Of a stretch of 64,000 bases of DNA, positions 1 to 7,863 are shown piece after piece. How positions within the stretch are numbered: position 1 is the first letter of the stretch; every line of letters begins with the position of its first letter. The position numbers were made by a program, and so were the translations under genes. The notes under the pieces were generated by a model. The model ran no database searches, was not told the origin of the DNA, and saw nothing but the letters and a program-made list of their open reading frames with translations. Source of the stretch: an uncultured Alphaproteobacteria bacterium (GTDB lineage Bacteria; Pseudomonadota; Alphaproteobacteria; GCA-2731375); assembly GCA_951812805.1 (NCBI GenBank), contig CATOSZ010000009.1, positions 134,501 through 198,500 of the forward strand, given 5' to 3'.

Positions 1-808
1 GCGCGCGGAACCAGTTGTGGATCAAAATCGGATGGCTGTGCAGGAAGGGCGCCATGCCGAGGCCGGTCGCGTTGCCGACGCCGAGATAGCGCCGCCATTC
101 GGGCGCCAGCGCCGCCGCGCGCGCCCCGCCGCGCGCCTGCGCGCAATGATCCAGCAGGTCGAAGGTAAAGCTGCGGATCAGCCAGACCGTCAGCATCTCC
201 GCCTGAAAGGGCGGCCGGAACTCGGGCCGGCCCGCGATCCGGTCACGATCCGCCAGACCGAACTTGCCGTTACCGTAGACCGCCGTGGTTCGCATCAAAT
301 AGCCGACCGAGGCGAGCATTGCAGACGAGGGCTGTCGGCCCTCGGCCAGTTCCGCAACGGCGTGCGCGAACAGGCGGACCGACTTGTTGGCGCGGGAGAT
401 CACCAGCTCGCTTCCCCGGTAGCGTCCCGCCTCCTGCAGCGGCGCATGCTCCGCCAGATGGACAATGTCCGCGTCGTCCGGCACTCCGTCGAAGAGGGCG
501 AAGGAGGCGTCCCACTCCTCCGCGATCACCCGGTCCGTGCGCTTTGCGGGATCCAGGTGGCGGGAAAAACAGACCAGGGAATAGCATCGCGCCGGCCCAT
601 CGATACGGTAGACGGCCGTCCCGTAACCATCGCCGTCCATCTCCCAACGCGGCCGGGTGACGTGCCAGCCTTCGCCCGCCAGCCGGCGCAGCAGAATGCG
701 AAGAAAGCTCAACCGGGTCGGAAAGGCGGCGCCCATGCGCCTGAGTCGCATGACCTCCGCCGGCGCGCGAAGTATCGGTTCTCCCGGGGGCGGTACCTGC
801 GTCGTCAT
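1..808 (-). CDS. Conserved hypothetical protein, C-terminus off the left edge
   Basis: The minus strand is open from an ATG at 808 to the window edge, giving about 269 residues without a stop. A GGAGGG-like ribosome site lies just upstream of the ATG. The visible part is soluble, rich in Arg, Trp and Tyr, with no signal peptide or membrane segment, and I recognise no catalytic motif. It starts 59 bases after the stop of the LysR gene on the same strand, so the two are probably co-transcribed. Its link to the divergent dipeptidase and betaine-type transporter suggests a role in the same catabolic pathway, but this is inferred from context only. Function unknown. Confidence 0.7.
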   Translation of the reverse strand, partial: MTTQVPPPGEPILRAPAEVMRLRRMGAAFPTRLSFLRILLRRLAGEGWHVTRPRWEMDGDGYGTAVYRIDGPARCYSLVCFSRHLDPAKRTDRVIAEEWDASFALFDGVPDDADIVHLAEHAPLQEAGRYRGSELVISRANKSVRLFAHAVAELAEGRQPSSAMLASVGYLMRTTAVYGNGKFGLADRDRIAGRPEFRPPFQAEMLTVWLIRSFTFDLLDHCAQARGGARAAALAPEWRRYLGVGNATGLGMAPFLHSHPILIHNWFRA

Positions 809-867
809 GTCCCCTCCCTCCGGTACCAGCGGCGTACCCTAATGGCGAAAGGGGGGAATGGAAACGA

Positions 868-1773
868 CTAACCGCCGGGGGGCCGCATATAGGCTTCTTC
901 CTCGATCCGCGTCGCCACATGCGCGCGCAGCCGGTCGACGAAGGCCTCGGCGACGGGCGAACGACTTTCCCCCCGGCGCCCATGAACGCCGACGGGGCGG
1001 AGCAGCGCCTTGCCCGAAATCCTGACCCGGACCAGGTCCGGCTCCTCCCGCGGCAGCGAAAGCTGGGGCAGCAGGGTCACGCCCACATTGCGCCGCACCA
1101 GCGCCAGCAGCGAGGCCATGTTGTGCACCATCAATCGGCTGCCCGCTGCCAGGGCCTGAAATCGCGGGTCTTCCATGCGGGCGGAAGCGCCGTTCGCGAT
1201 CAGGGTCTGGCCGGCGATCTCGTCCCATTCGACGCACTCGCGTGTCGCGAGGGGCGAGGTCCGGCCGCAAACCAGGACGAAACGATCCTCGAACAAGGGC
1301 TCGAAAGTGATGGCCTCGCGCGCCTGGGGTGTGCCGGCGATGGCGACGTCGACCTCGCCGGCGAGCAACGCGCCCTCGATCGAGGTCGTGTCGATATCGC
1401 GGATGTCGAGATGGATCTGCGGATGGGTATCGGTGAAGGCGTCGACCATGCCGGGCAGCAGATAGGCCGCGACCGAGGGCACGCAGGCGATGTCGAGGCG
1501 CCCGATTTCGCCGTCGGCATAGGCGCGGATGTCGTCCACCGCCGCGTCGTAGCGCCGAAGCCCGGCCGCGGCCCGCGCGAAGGTATGCCGGCCGAGCGCG
1601 GTCAAATCGGACTTGCGGTCGCGTTCGAACAGCTTTCCGCCGAGCGCGGCTTCGAGCTGCTTCAACGCCATGGAGACGGCGGAGGGCCCTCGCCCAAGAC
1701 GCCGCGCCGCGGCGGAAATGTTGCCCGCCTCGGCCACGGCAACGAAGGCGCGAAGACTTGTCTGGGTAATCAT
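868..1773 (-). CDS. LysR-family transcriptional regulator
   Basis: This 301-residue protein has the usual LysR size. Residues 1-60 form the winged helix-turn-helix (AVAEAGNISAAARRLGRGPS, then ALKQLEAALGGKLFER), and residues about 90-290 form the periplasmic-binding-protein-like effector domain. It is transcribed divergently from the M19 dipeptidase and betaine-type ABC transporter genes, the classical arrangement for a LysR regulator and its target. The roughly 110-base gap contains a palindrome (see 1786-1800). The family is known to bind the intergenic region and respond to a pathway metabolite; the effector here is unknown. Confidence 0.93.
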   Translation of the reverse strand: MITQTSLRAFVAVAEAGNISAAARRLGRGPSAVSMALKQLEAALGGKLFERDRKSDLTALGRHTFARAAAGLRRYDAAVDDIRAYADGEIGRLDIACVPSVAAYLLPGMVDAFTDTHPQIHLDIRDIDTTSIEGALLAGEVDVAIAGTPQAREAITFEPLFEDRFVLVCGRTSPLATRECVEWDEIAGQTLIANGASARMEDPRFQALAAGSRLMVHNMASLLALVRRNVGVTLLPQLSLPREEPDLVRVRISGKALLRPVGVHGRRGESRSPVAEAFVDRLRAHVATRIEEEAYMRPPGG

Positions 1774-1785
1774 GGATTCTCCGAT

Positions 1786-1800
1786 TTCAGAATAACTGAA
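1786..1800. promoter_or_regulatory. Palindrome TTCAG-N5-CTGAA, candidate LysR operator
   Basis: A perfect inverted repeat, TTCAG AATAA CTGAA, lies 13 bases upstream of the LysR start codon in the divergent intergenic region, and is followed by an AT-rich stretch (about 1800-1825) that stands out in this GC-rich DNA. Position and symmetry fit a LysR-type autoregulatory site. The assignment is inferred from sequence and location. Confidence 0.45.
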
Positions 1801-1887
1801 TTACGTTACAGAAATTTTAATTTGAATGAAACAGGTCCCCGCGGCTATGAACGCCTGTTGCCATAATGAAGGGTGGGGACAACAGGC

Positions 1888-2871
1888 GTGTTTTTCATCG
1901 ACTGCCTGCAATACAGCGCGTGGTCCGAAACGATCTTCCGCCAGATGAACGCGGGAGGCGTCGTCGCCGTCCACGCCACCATCGCCTATCACGAGAGCTT
2001 CCGGGAAACCGTCGCGAACTTCTCCGCCTGGAACGAGCGCTTTCAACGCCATAGCGACCTGATCCTGCCCGGCCGAAACGCCGCCGACGTCGAGACGGCG
2101 CGCCAAAGCGGGCGGACGGCGATTTTCCTCGGCTTCCAGAACCCCTCGCCCATCGAGGACGACATCGCGCTGGTGGAGATCTGCCACCAGCTCGGCGCCC
2201 GCTTCATGCAGCTTTCGTACAACAACCAGAGTCTGCTGGCGACGGGCTGCTACGAGGCCGAGGATCCGGGCATCACCCGCATGGGCCGCGAGGTGATCGC
2301 CGAGATGAACCGGGTCGGCCTGGTCGTCGACATGAGCCATTCGGCCGAACGCTCGACGCTCGAGGCGATCGAGATCTCCGGCCGACCGATCACCATCACC
2401 CACGCCAACCCGAAGGCCTGGCATCCCGCATTGCGCAACAAGTCGGACGACGTGCTGCGCGCGCTGGCGGAAAGCGGCGGCATGCTCGGCTTCTCGCTCT
2501 ACCCCCACCATCTGAAAGACGGCCCGGCTTGCACGCTCACCGCGTTTTGCGAGATGATCGCGCGGACGGCCGAGCTGATGGGCCCCGCGCGCATCGGTTT
2601 CGGCAGCGATCTCTGCCAGGACCAGCCCGATAGCATCGTCGAATGGATGCGCAACGGGCGTTGGACCCGCAATCGCGACTACGGCGAGGGCAGTGCCGCC
2701 AATCCGGGTTTTCCACCGCAGCCGAGTTGGTTTCGCGACAACCGAGACTGGCCGGCAATCGCCGACGGCTTGGGCGCCGTCGGCTTCAGTCCAAGCGAGG
2801 TTGCCGGCATCTGCGGCGGCAACTGGCTGGACTTTTACGACGCCGCCTTCGGTCCGGCCGGGGCGGCTTGA
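1888..2871 (+). CDS. Membrane dipeptidase family protein (peptidase M19)
   Basis: This is a member of the M19 renal-dipeptidase family, zinc TIM-barrel hydrolases of the amidohydrolase type. Visible family features include ITHANPKAWHP (metal-binding His), VDMSHS, and the C-terminal GFGSDLCQ aspartate motif. I chose the GTG at 1888 (MFFIDCLQYS) because GGTGGGG lies at proper spacing; an in-frame GTG at 1873 would add five residues. It opens the cluster with the betaine-type ABC genes. In Pseudomonas an M19 protein lies beside the dimethylglycine dehydrogenase genes, so a role in quaternary-amine metabolism rather than peptide cleavage is plausible, but this is inference. Confidence 0.9.
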   Translation: MFFIDCLQYSAWSETIFRQMNAGGVVAVHATIAYHESFRETVANFSAWNERFQRHSDLILPGRNAADVETARQSGRTAIFLGFQNPSPIEDDIALVEICHQLGARFMQLSYNNQSLLATGCYEAEDPGITRMGREVIAEMNRVGLVVDMSHSAERSTLEAIEISGRPITITHANPKAWHPALRNKSDDVLRALAESGGMLGFSLYPHHLKDGPACTLTAFCEMIARTAELMGPARIGFGSDLCQDQPDSIVEWMRNGRWTRNRDYGEGSAANPGFPPQPSWFRDNRDWPAIADGLGAVGFSPSEVAGICGGNWLDFYDAAFGPAGAA

Positions 2872-2944
2872 GCTACCGGGCTTACTTCCGGGCTTGCCAT
2901 GTTTGTGTAGCAGGACTTTGACCCGAAAAAAGGGAGAAACGGGT

Positions 2945-3916
2945 ATGAAACGATTTGTTCTGGGCGTCATCGGCCTCGCCGCCGGCGCCAGCATGCTGTC
3001 TTCGGCCGCGCAGGCCGAGTGCGGCGAAGTGACCATCACGGAGATGAACTGGGCCTCCTCGGCGGTCATCACCGCGGCCGCCAAGTTCATCATGGAGCAA
3101 GGCTACGGCTGCAAGGTCGTCAAGGTACCGTCCGCGACGCTGCCCGCCGTGACCTCGATCGCGGAAACCGGCAAGCCCGACATCGCCACCGAAATCTGGC
3201 TGAACTCGGCGCCGGTCTACCGCGACCTGGAGAAGGCCGGCAAGGTCAAGACCGCCACCAACGTGCTCTCCGATGGCGGCGAGGAAGGCTGGTGGGTACC
3301 GAAGTACCTCGTCGAAAAGCACCCGGAACTCGCCAAGATCGAGGGCGTGCTGGCCAATCCGAAGCTGGTCGGCAGCCAGTTCCACAACTGTCCGGTCGGC
3401 TGGGGCTGCCGGGTCGCCAACGACAACCTGAAGGTCGCCTTCGACCTCGAGGGTAACGGCATCAAGGTCTTCGACCATGGCTCCGGCGAGACGCTGGCGA
3501 CCTCGATCGCAGCGGCCTATGCGGACAAGAAGCCCTGGTTCGGCTACTACTGGGCGCCGACCTCGGTTCTGGGCAAATACCCGATGGTAAAGGTCGACAT
3601 GGGCCCGTACGTGGCCGACATCCACAGCTGCAATCAGAAGAAGGATTGCACCACGCCCGGCAAATCCGCCTATCCGACGGCGACGGTGCTGACCGCGGTC
3701 ACCACCGACTTCGCCAAGCGCCAACCGGAGATCGAGGCGCTGATGACCAAGGTCACGTTCACCAACGCGATCATGGGTGAAGTTCTCGCCTGGCAGGAAG
3801 AGAACAAGGCCTCGCCCGACGAGACGGCGGTCTACTTCCTGAACAAGTACAAGAACGTGTGGGGCGGCTGGCTCAGCGCCGACGCCAAGAAGAAGCTCGC
3901 CCCGCTGCTGAAGTAG
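2945..3916 (+). CDS. proX: Glycine betaine/choline-type ABC transporter substrate-binding protein
   Basis: This 323-residue protein is an OpuAC-type periplasmic binding protein. It has a signal peptide with cleavage expected after AQA at residue 24, the EMNWASSAVITAA start of the ligand domain, and many Trp/Tyr residues (GWWVPKYL, GYYWAPTSVLG) of the kind that form the aromatic cage for a quaternary ammonium. A cysteine pair (HSCNQKKDC) near residue 225 may form a disulfide. The ATG at 2945 follows an AGGGAGAA ribosome site. It is followed by the matching permease and ATPase. The exact ligand (glycine betaine, choline, proline betaine, carnitine) cannot be told from sequence. Confidence 0.92.
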   Translation: MKRFVLGVIGLAAGASMLSSAAQAECGEVTITEMNWASSAVITAAAKFIMEQGYGCKVVKVPSATLPAVTSIAETGKPDIATEIWLNSAPVYRDLEKAGKVKTATNVLSDGGEEGWWVPKYLVEKHPELAKIEGVLANPKLVGSQFHNCPVGWGCRVANDNLKVAFDLEGNGIKVFDHGSGETLATSIAAAYADKKPWFGYYWAPTSVLGKYPMVKVDMGPYVADIHSCNQKKDCTTPGKSAYPTATVLTAVTTDFAKRQPEIEALMTKVTFTNAIMGEVLAWQEENKASPDETAVYFLNKYKNVWGGWLSADAKKKLAPLLK

Positions 3917-3937
3917 GCGGGGACGCGACGAAGCCTC

Positions 3938-3961
3938 GGGGGGTGTCCGCCGGCGCCCCCC
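3938..3961 (+). other. GC-rich stem-loop between binding-protein and permease genes
   Basis: Ten base pairs (two G-T wobbles) can form between 3938-3947 (GGGGGGTGTC) and 3952-3961 (GGCGCCCCCC) around a CGCC loop. No T-run follows, so it is not a standard terminator. A hairpin directly after the binding-protein gene of an ABC operon often protects the upstream mRNA and gives more binding protein than permease; that role is inferred here. Confidence 0.5.
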
Positions 3962-4004
3962 GCCAGGCCGTTCTTCGGCTCCAACCGGCGGAAGGGTGAC
4001 GGCG

Positions 4005-5036
4005 ATGGCGACCTATGAAGGTCTGTTTGACGGCATGGGCCTGCGCGCGTGGTGCGACGACGGCGCCAAGGACGGCCCGATGACCATGAGCGAGCTGCTG
4101 GCAAAGGCCAAGGGCGGCGAGCTCGACACCGCCTGGTACGACGTGCCCTTCCCCTCGCTCGACAATCTGCACGCCGCCTGCAAGGCCGTGCCGCGCACCC
4201 GCGACATGACCAGCGGCGTCGAACAGGCCTTCCTCGACGTGAAGGCGGCGCTGCAATTCGTTCTCGACCCGCTGACCCAGCCGTTGAGCTGGCTGCTCGA
4301 CGGCTCGCTGTTTCTGTTCGGCGCGATCCCCTGGTGGGTGCTGCTCCCGCTGATTCTGGTCGCCGTCTTCGCGGTTTCCCGATCCCTCGGGGTGACGCTC
4401 TTCGTCGCCGTCTCGTTCCTCTTTCTGAGCTTCATCGATCATTATTCCTATTCGGTCCAGACCCTCTCGATCATCTTCGTCTGTACGGTGCTGAGCGTGC
4501 TGTTCGGCGTGCCGATCGGCATTGCCATGTCGAAGAGCGATGGCCTCCAGCGGGGCATGATCCCGATCCTGGACATGCTGCAGACCCTGCCGTCCTTCGT
4601 CTATTTGATCCCCTTGATCTTCCTGTTCTCGATCACGGAATCCAAGCTCTACGGCATCGCCATCATCCTCTATGCGATCGTGCCGGTGATCCGCCTCACC
4701 GACCTCGGCATCCGCCTGGTCGATCGCGACGTGATCGAAGCGGCGGACGCTTTCGGCATGAACGCCCGACAGAAGCTGTTCGGGGTCGAGATCCCGCTGG
4801 CCTTGCCCAACATCATGGCCGGCGTGAACCAGACCATCATGATGGCGCTGGCCATGGTGGTGATCGCGTCGCTGGTCTCGGCGCCCGGCCTCGGCGTGCT
4901 GGTGCTGCGCGGCATCCGCAACCTGGAGCTGGGCGTCGGCCTGGTCTCGGGCGTCTGCATCGTGCTGCTGGCGGTGATCCTCGACCGGGTCTCGAAAGCA
5001 TCCCTATCGCGCATCAACGCGTCGCAAAAGAGTTAG
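4005..5036 (+). CDS. proW: Glycine betaine/proline-type ABC transporter permease
   Basis: This inner-membrane permease of the OpuAB/ProW family has an extra cytoplasmic-looking N-terminal segment of about 85 residues (YEGLFDG, TAWYDVPFPSLDN) before the membrane helices. The core has at least six hydrophobic segments and the permease EAA-type loop, DVIEAADAFGMNARQKLFGV, for docking the ATPase. I prefer the ATG at 4005, which has GGAAGGG upstream; an in-frame GTG at 3996 is the alternative. It sits between the binding protein and ATPase genes, 12 bases before the latter. Confidence 0.92.
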   Translation: MATYEGLFDGMGLRAWCDDGAKDGPMTMSELLAKAKGGELDTAWYDVPFPSLDNLHAACKAVPRTRDMTSGVEQAFLDVKAALQFVLDPLTQPLSWLLDGSLFLFGAIPWWVLLPLILVAVFAVSRSLGVTLFVAVSFLFLSFIDHYSYSVQTLSIIFVCTVLSVLFGVPIGIAMSKSDGLQRGMIPILDMLQTLPSFVYLIPLIFLFSITESKLYGIAIILYAIVPVIRLTDLGIRLVDRDVIEAADAFGMNARQKLFGVEIPLALPNIMAGVNQTIMMALAMVVIASLVSAPGLGVLVLRGIRNLELGVGLVSGVCIVLLAVILDRVSKASLSRINASQKS

Positions 5037-5048
5037 GAAGGCCGGCAG

Positions 5049-6113
5049 ATGAGCGACAAACCCAAGGTCCGCATTCGCAACCTCTACAAGATCTTCGGCA
5101 CCGATCCGGCTTCCGTCCTCGACCAGGCCAAGGCGGGCCTGGGCAAGACGGAGATGCTGGAACGGCATGGCCACGTGCTCGGCCTGAAGGACATCTCGAT
5201 CGACATCGGCGATGGCGAGATCACCGTCATCATGGGCCTCTCCGGCTCTGGCAAGTCGACGCTGATCCGCCATCTCAACCGGCTGATCGAGCCGACGGAG
5301 GGTGAGATCCTGGTCGACGGCATCGACGTCACCAGCTATGGCGAGGAGGAGTTGCGCCAGCTCCGCCAAATGCAAATGTCGATGGTCTTCCAGAAGTTCG
5401 CCCTGCTGCCGCACCGCACGGTGCTGGAGAACGCCGGCATGGCACTGCGCGTGCGCGGCGAAAGCGCGGCGGCAGCCGATGCGGCGGCCACGACCTGGCT
5501 CGACCGGGTCGGCCTCACCGGGTTCGAAGGGCACTATCCCCACCAGCTTTCGGGCGGCATGCAGCAGCGCGTCGGCATCGCCCGCGCGCTCACCTCGAAT
5601 GCGCCGATCATGCTGATGGACGAGGCCTTCTCGGCCCTCGATCCGCTGATCCGCACCGACATGCAAGGCCTGCTGCTGGAATTGCAGCAGGATCTGCACA
5701 AGACCATCGTCTTCATCACCCACGACCTGGACGAGGCCCTGAAGCTCGCCGATCACCTGGTCATCCTGAAGGACGGCTATGTCGTGCAGCAGAGCGAGCC
5801 GCAGCACATCCTGCTGAACCCGGCCGACCCCTACATCGAGGACTTCGTCTCCGACATCAACCGGGCCCGCGTGCTGCGCGTCCGCTCGGTGATGACGCCG
5901 CTCGACGGCCGGGTGCCGGCGGACGCGGCGGGCGAGGTCGGCTACGACGACACGCTGGAAAGCGTCATCGCCATTTCCGGCGGCGACACGGCACACGCCT
6001 ATGCAGTGCTGCGCGACGGCACCCCGGTCGGCATGCTCGACATGAAGGACCTGGTCCGTGCCCTGGTACCCCGCGCCGCCTCCAATGGCGGCATGCTCAG
6101 CCGCGCGGTTTAA
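5049..6113 (+). CDS. proV: Glycine betaine/proline-type ABC transporter ATP-binding protein
   Basis: This 354-residue ABC ATPase has Walker A GLSGSGKST at residues 63-71, signature LSGGMQQR, Walker B IMLMDEAFSALD and the switch HDLDEA. The N-terminal extension before the core and the C-terminal CBS-like tail (residues about 270-350) are typical of ProV/OpuAA, where CBS modules sense ionic strength; only about one CBS repeat is recognisable. It closes the transport operon, and its stop overlaps the stop of the convergent cyclase gene by a few bases. Confidence 0.93.
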   Translation: MSDKPKVRIRNLYKIFGTDPASVLDQAKAGLGKTEMLERHGHVLGLKDISIDIGDGEITVIMGLSGSGKSTLIRHLNRLIEPTEGEILVDGIDVTSYGEEELRQLRQMQMSMVFQKFALLPHRTVLENAGMALRVRGESAAAADAAATTWLDRVGLTGFEGHYPHQLSGGMQQRVGIARALTSNAPIMLMDEAFSALDPLIRTDMQGLLLELQQDLHKTIVFITHDLDEALKLADHLVILKDGYVVQQSEPQHILLNPADPYIEDFVSDINRARVLRVRSVMTPLDGRVPADAAGEVGYDDTLESVIAISGGDTAHAYAVLRDGTPVGMLDMKDLVRALVPRAASNGGMLSRAV

Positions 6114-7855
6114 TCGAGAGCCAAGGCCGTCTCCAGTGCTGACGCCAGCTTCGCCTGACTGGCGTCACTGTCGAAGACCCGGAGACGCCCATCGATCAGG
6201 CTGGCGATGAAGTTCGGCGCGATCTGTTCGAGATGCCCGCGGTGTTGGCGCGCAAGCGCCGCGTCACCTCTTTCACCGGCATAGGCCACCATGAGGGCGC
6301 GGCGGATCGGCGCGTTCGGCTGCGCGCGGATCGCTTCTTCGGCCCAGTTTCGGAATTCCTCGTCGTCCTCGGCGAATGCGGTCTGAGCCAACGCGAGATA
6401 GGCGGTTCCGGTCCACACGTCCTTCGGGTTCAACCGGATCGCCTTGAATGCGTTTGCCTTGGCCTCGTCCGTGTTACCGAGTTTGGCCTCGGCATAGGCC
6501 AGGACGGAGAGTGTTATGGCTTCGTTCGAATTGAGCGTCAGGCTATGGCGTAGATCCGTGCGCGCCACCGCGTTTCGCCGCGCCGTCATGTTGGCGATAC
6601 CCCGGTACAGGAAGGCCGTATGGGCATTCGGAAACAATAGAACAAAGGTCTCTGCCGCTTGCGCCAGTTCCTCCAACAGTTCGTCCGGCCGATCCGACCA
6701 CTGGAATAGATGCTCAAGATACGCCGAATAGCAGATGGTCGCGTGGGCATGGAGACAACGTTCGTTCAGCGCCAAAGCCCGTCGCGCCATGTCCCGGCCC
6801 ACCCGCGTCCGTTCGGGGCTGGCTTCGCGCAACCCATTCTCGACTTCGTCCCAGGCGCGCCAGGCCAGGTCGTGGGCCTCGTCGAAGACCAGGTCGCCGC
6901 GGCGCATCCGGGCCAATGCCGCATCCGTGATGTGCGGCATGATCGCGCTCGCCACCCGGGCCGTGACCTCGTCCTGCAGGTCGAAAATCTCCTCGATGGT
7001 GCCGTCGTAGCGTTCCGCCCAGAGGTGCGTGCCGTCCGCGCCGTCGATGAGCTGGGCGGTGATCCGGACCCGTTGCCCGGCCTTCCGCACGCTGCCCTCC
7101 AGGACGAAGTGAACGCCGAGTTCGCGCGCGACCTCGACCAGGTTCACCTCCCGTCCCTTGTAGGTGAAGGCGGTGTTGCAGGCGATGACGTCGAGTTCGG
7201 CGAAGCGCGACAGCTCCGTCGTGATGTCCTCGGTGATGCCGTCGGAAAAATATTCCTGCTCGCCGTCGCCCGACATGTTGTCGAACGGCAGGACGACGAT
7301 TCCCGGCCGGTCCGGCAGCGCACTCGGCCCGGCCACCGCCGCCGTCCGCGCGCCATCGGTCCAGCGCCAGACCCGGATCGGCCGCGAGATGTTCTTGACT
7401 GTGTGCTCGCCCCCGTCCTCGAAGTCGACATCGAGTTTGCCCTGGACCTGTTCGTGGACATTGGCGGAAATGGCGATGCCGCCCGGCGCCGAGAGCGCTT
7501 CCAGACGCGCCGCGATATTGACGCCGTCGCCGAAGATGTCGTCACCGTCGACGATGACCTCGCCGATGTTGACGCCGATGCGCAGGCGCATCGCCTCGTC
7601 TTCCGCCATGCCGCGCTGGACGTCGAGCGCGCAGGCGAGCGCCGCGACGGCACTGGGAAATTCAACCAACAGACCGTCGCCGCTGGTGCCGACGACCCGG
7701 CCGCCGTGCCGCGCCACGGCGGGCCGCCAGAGGGTTTCGCGATACGACTTCAGGCGCGTGTGGGTGCCGGCCTCGTCGGCCTCCATCAACCGCGAATAGC
7801 CGACAACGTCGGCGGCGAGGATCGCGGCGAGGCGGCGTTCGGTGGCGTCGGGCAT
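6110..7855 (-). CDS. Class III adenylate/guanylate cyclase with TolB-like and TPR regions
   Basis: This 581-residue protein starts at the ATG at 7855 (MPDATERRLAAILAADVV). Residues 1-170 are a class III nucleotide cyclase domain with AADVVGYSRLM, GDGLLVEF and GDGVNIAARLE, which carry the metal-binding aspartates and catalytic residues. A TolB N-terminal-like region follows (VLPFDNMSGD, FSDGITEDITTELSRF), then a C-terminal TPR-like helical array. This architecture is common in Rhizobiales and Rhodospirillales soluble cyclases. No membrane segment is visible. The gene lies 9 bases after the TPR gene stop, so the two are probably co-transcribed. Confidence 0.9.
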   Translation of the reverse strand: MPDATERRLAAILAADVVGYSRLMEADEAGTHTRLKSYRETLWRPAVARHGGRVVGTSGDGLLVEFPSAVAALACALDVQRGMAEDEAMRLRIGVNIGEVIVDGDDIFGDGVNIAARLEALSAPGGIAISANVHEQVQGKLDVDFEDGGEHTVKNISRPIRVWRWTDGARTAAVAGPSALPDRPGIVVLPFDNMSGDGEQEYFSDGITEDITTELSRFAELDVIACNTAFTYKGREVNLVEVARELGVHFVLEGSVRKAGQRVRITAQLIDGADGTHLWAERYDGTIEEIFDLQDEVTARVASAIMPHITDAALARMRRGDLVFDEAHDLAWRAWDEVENGLREASPERTRVGRDMARRALALNERCLHAHATICYSAYLEHLFQWSDRPDELLEELAQAAETFVLLFPNAHTAFLYRGIANMTARRNAVARTDLRHSLTLNSNEAITLSVLAYAEAKLGNTDEAKANAFKAIRLNPKDVWTGTAYLALAQTAFAEDDEEFRNWAEEAIRAQPNAPIRRALMVAYAGERGDAALARQHRGHLEQIAPNFIASLIDGRLRVFDSDASQAKLASALETALALD

Positions 7856-7863
7856 GGGGGCGG

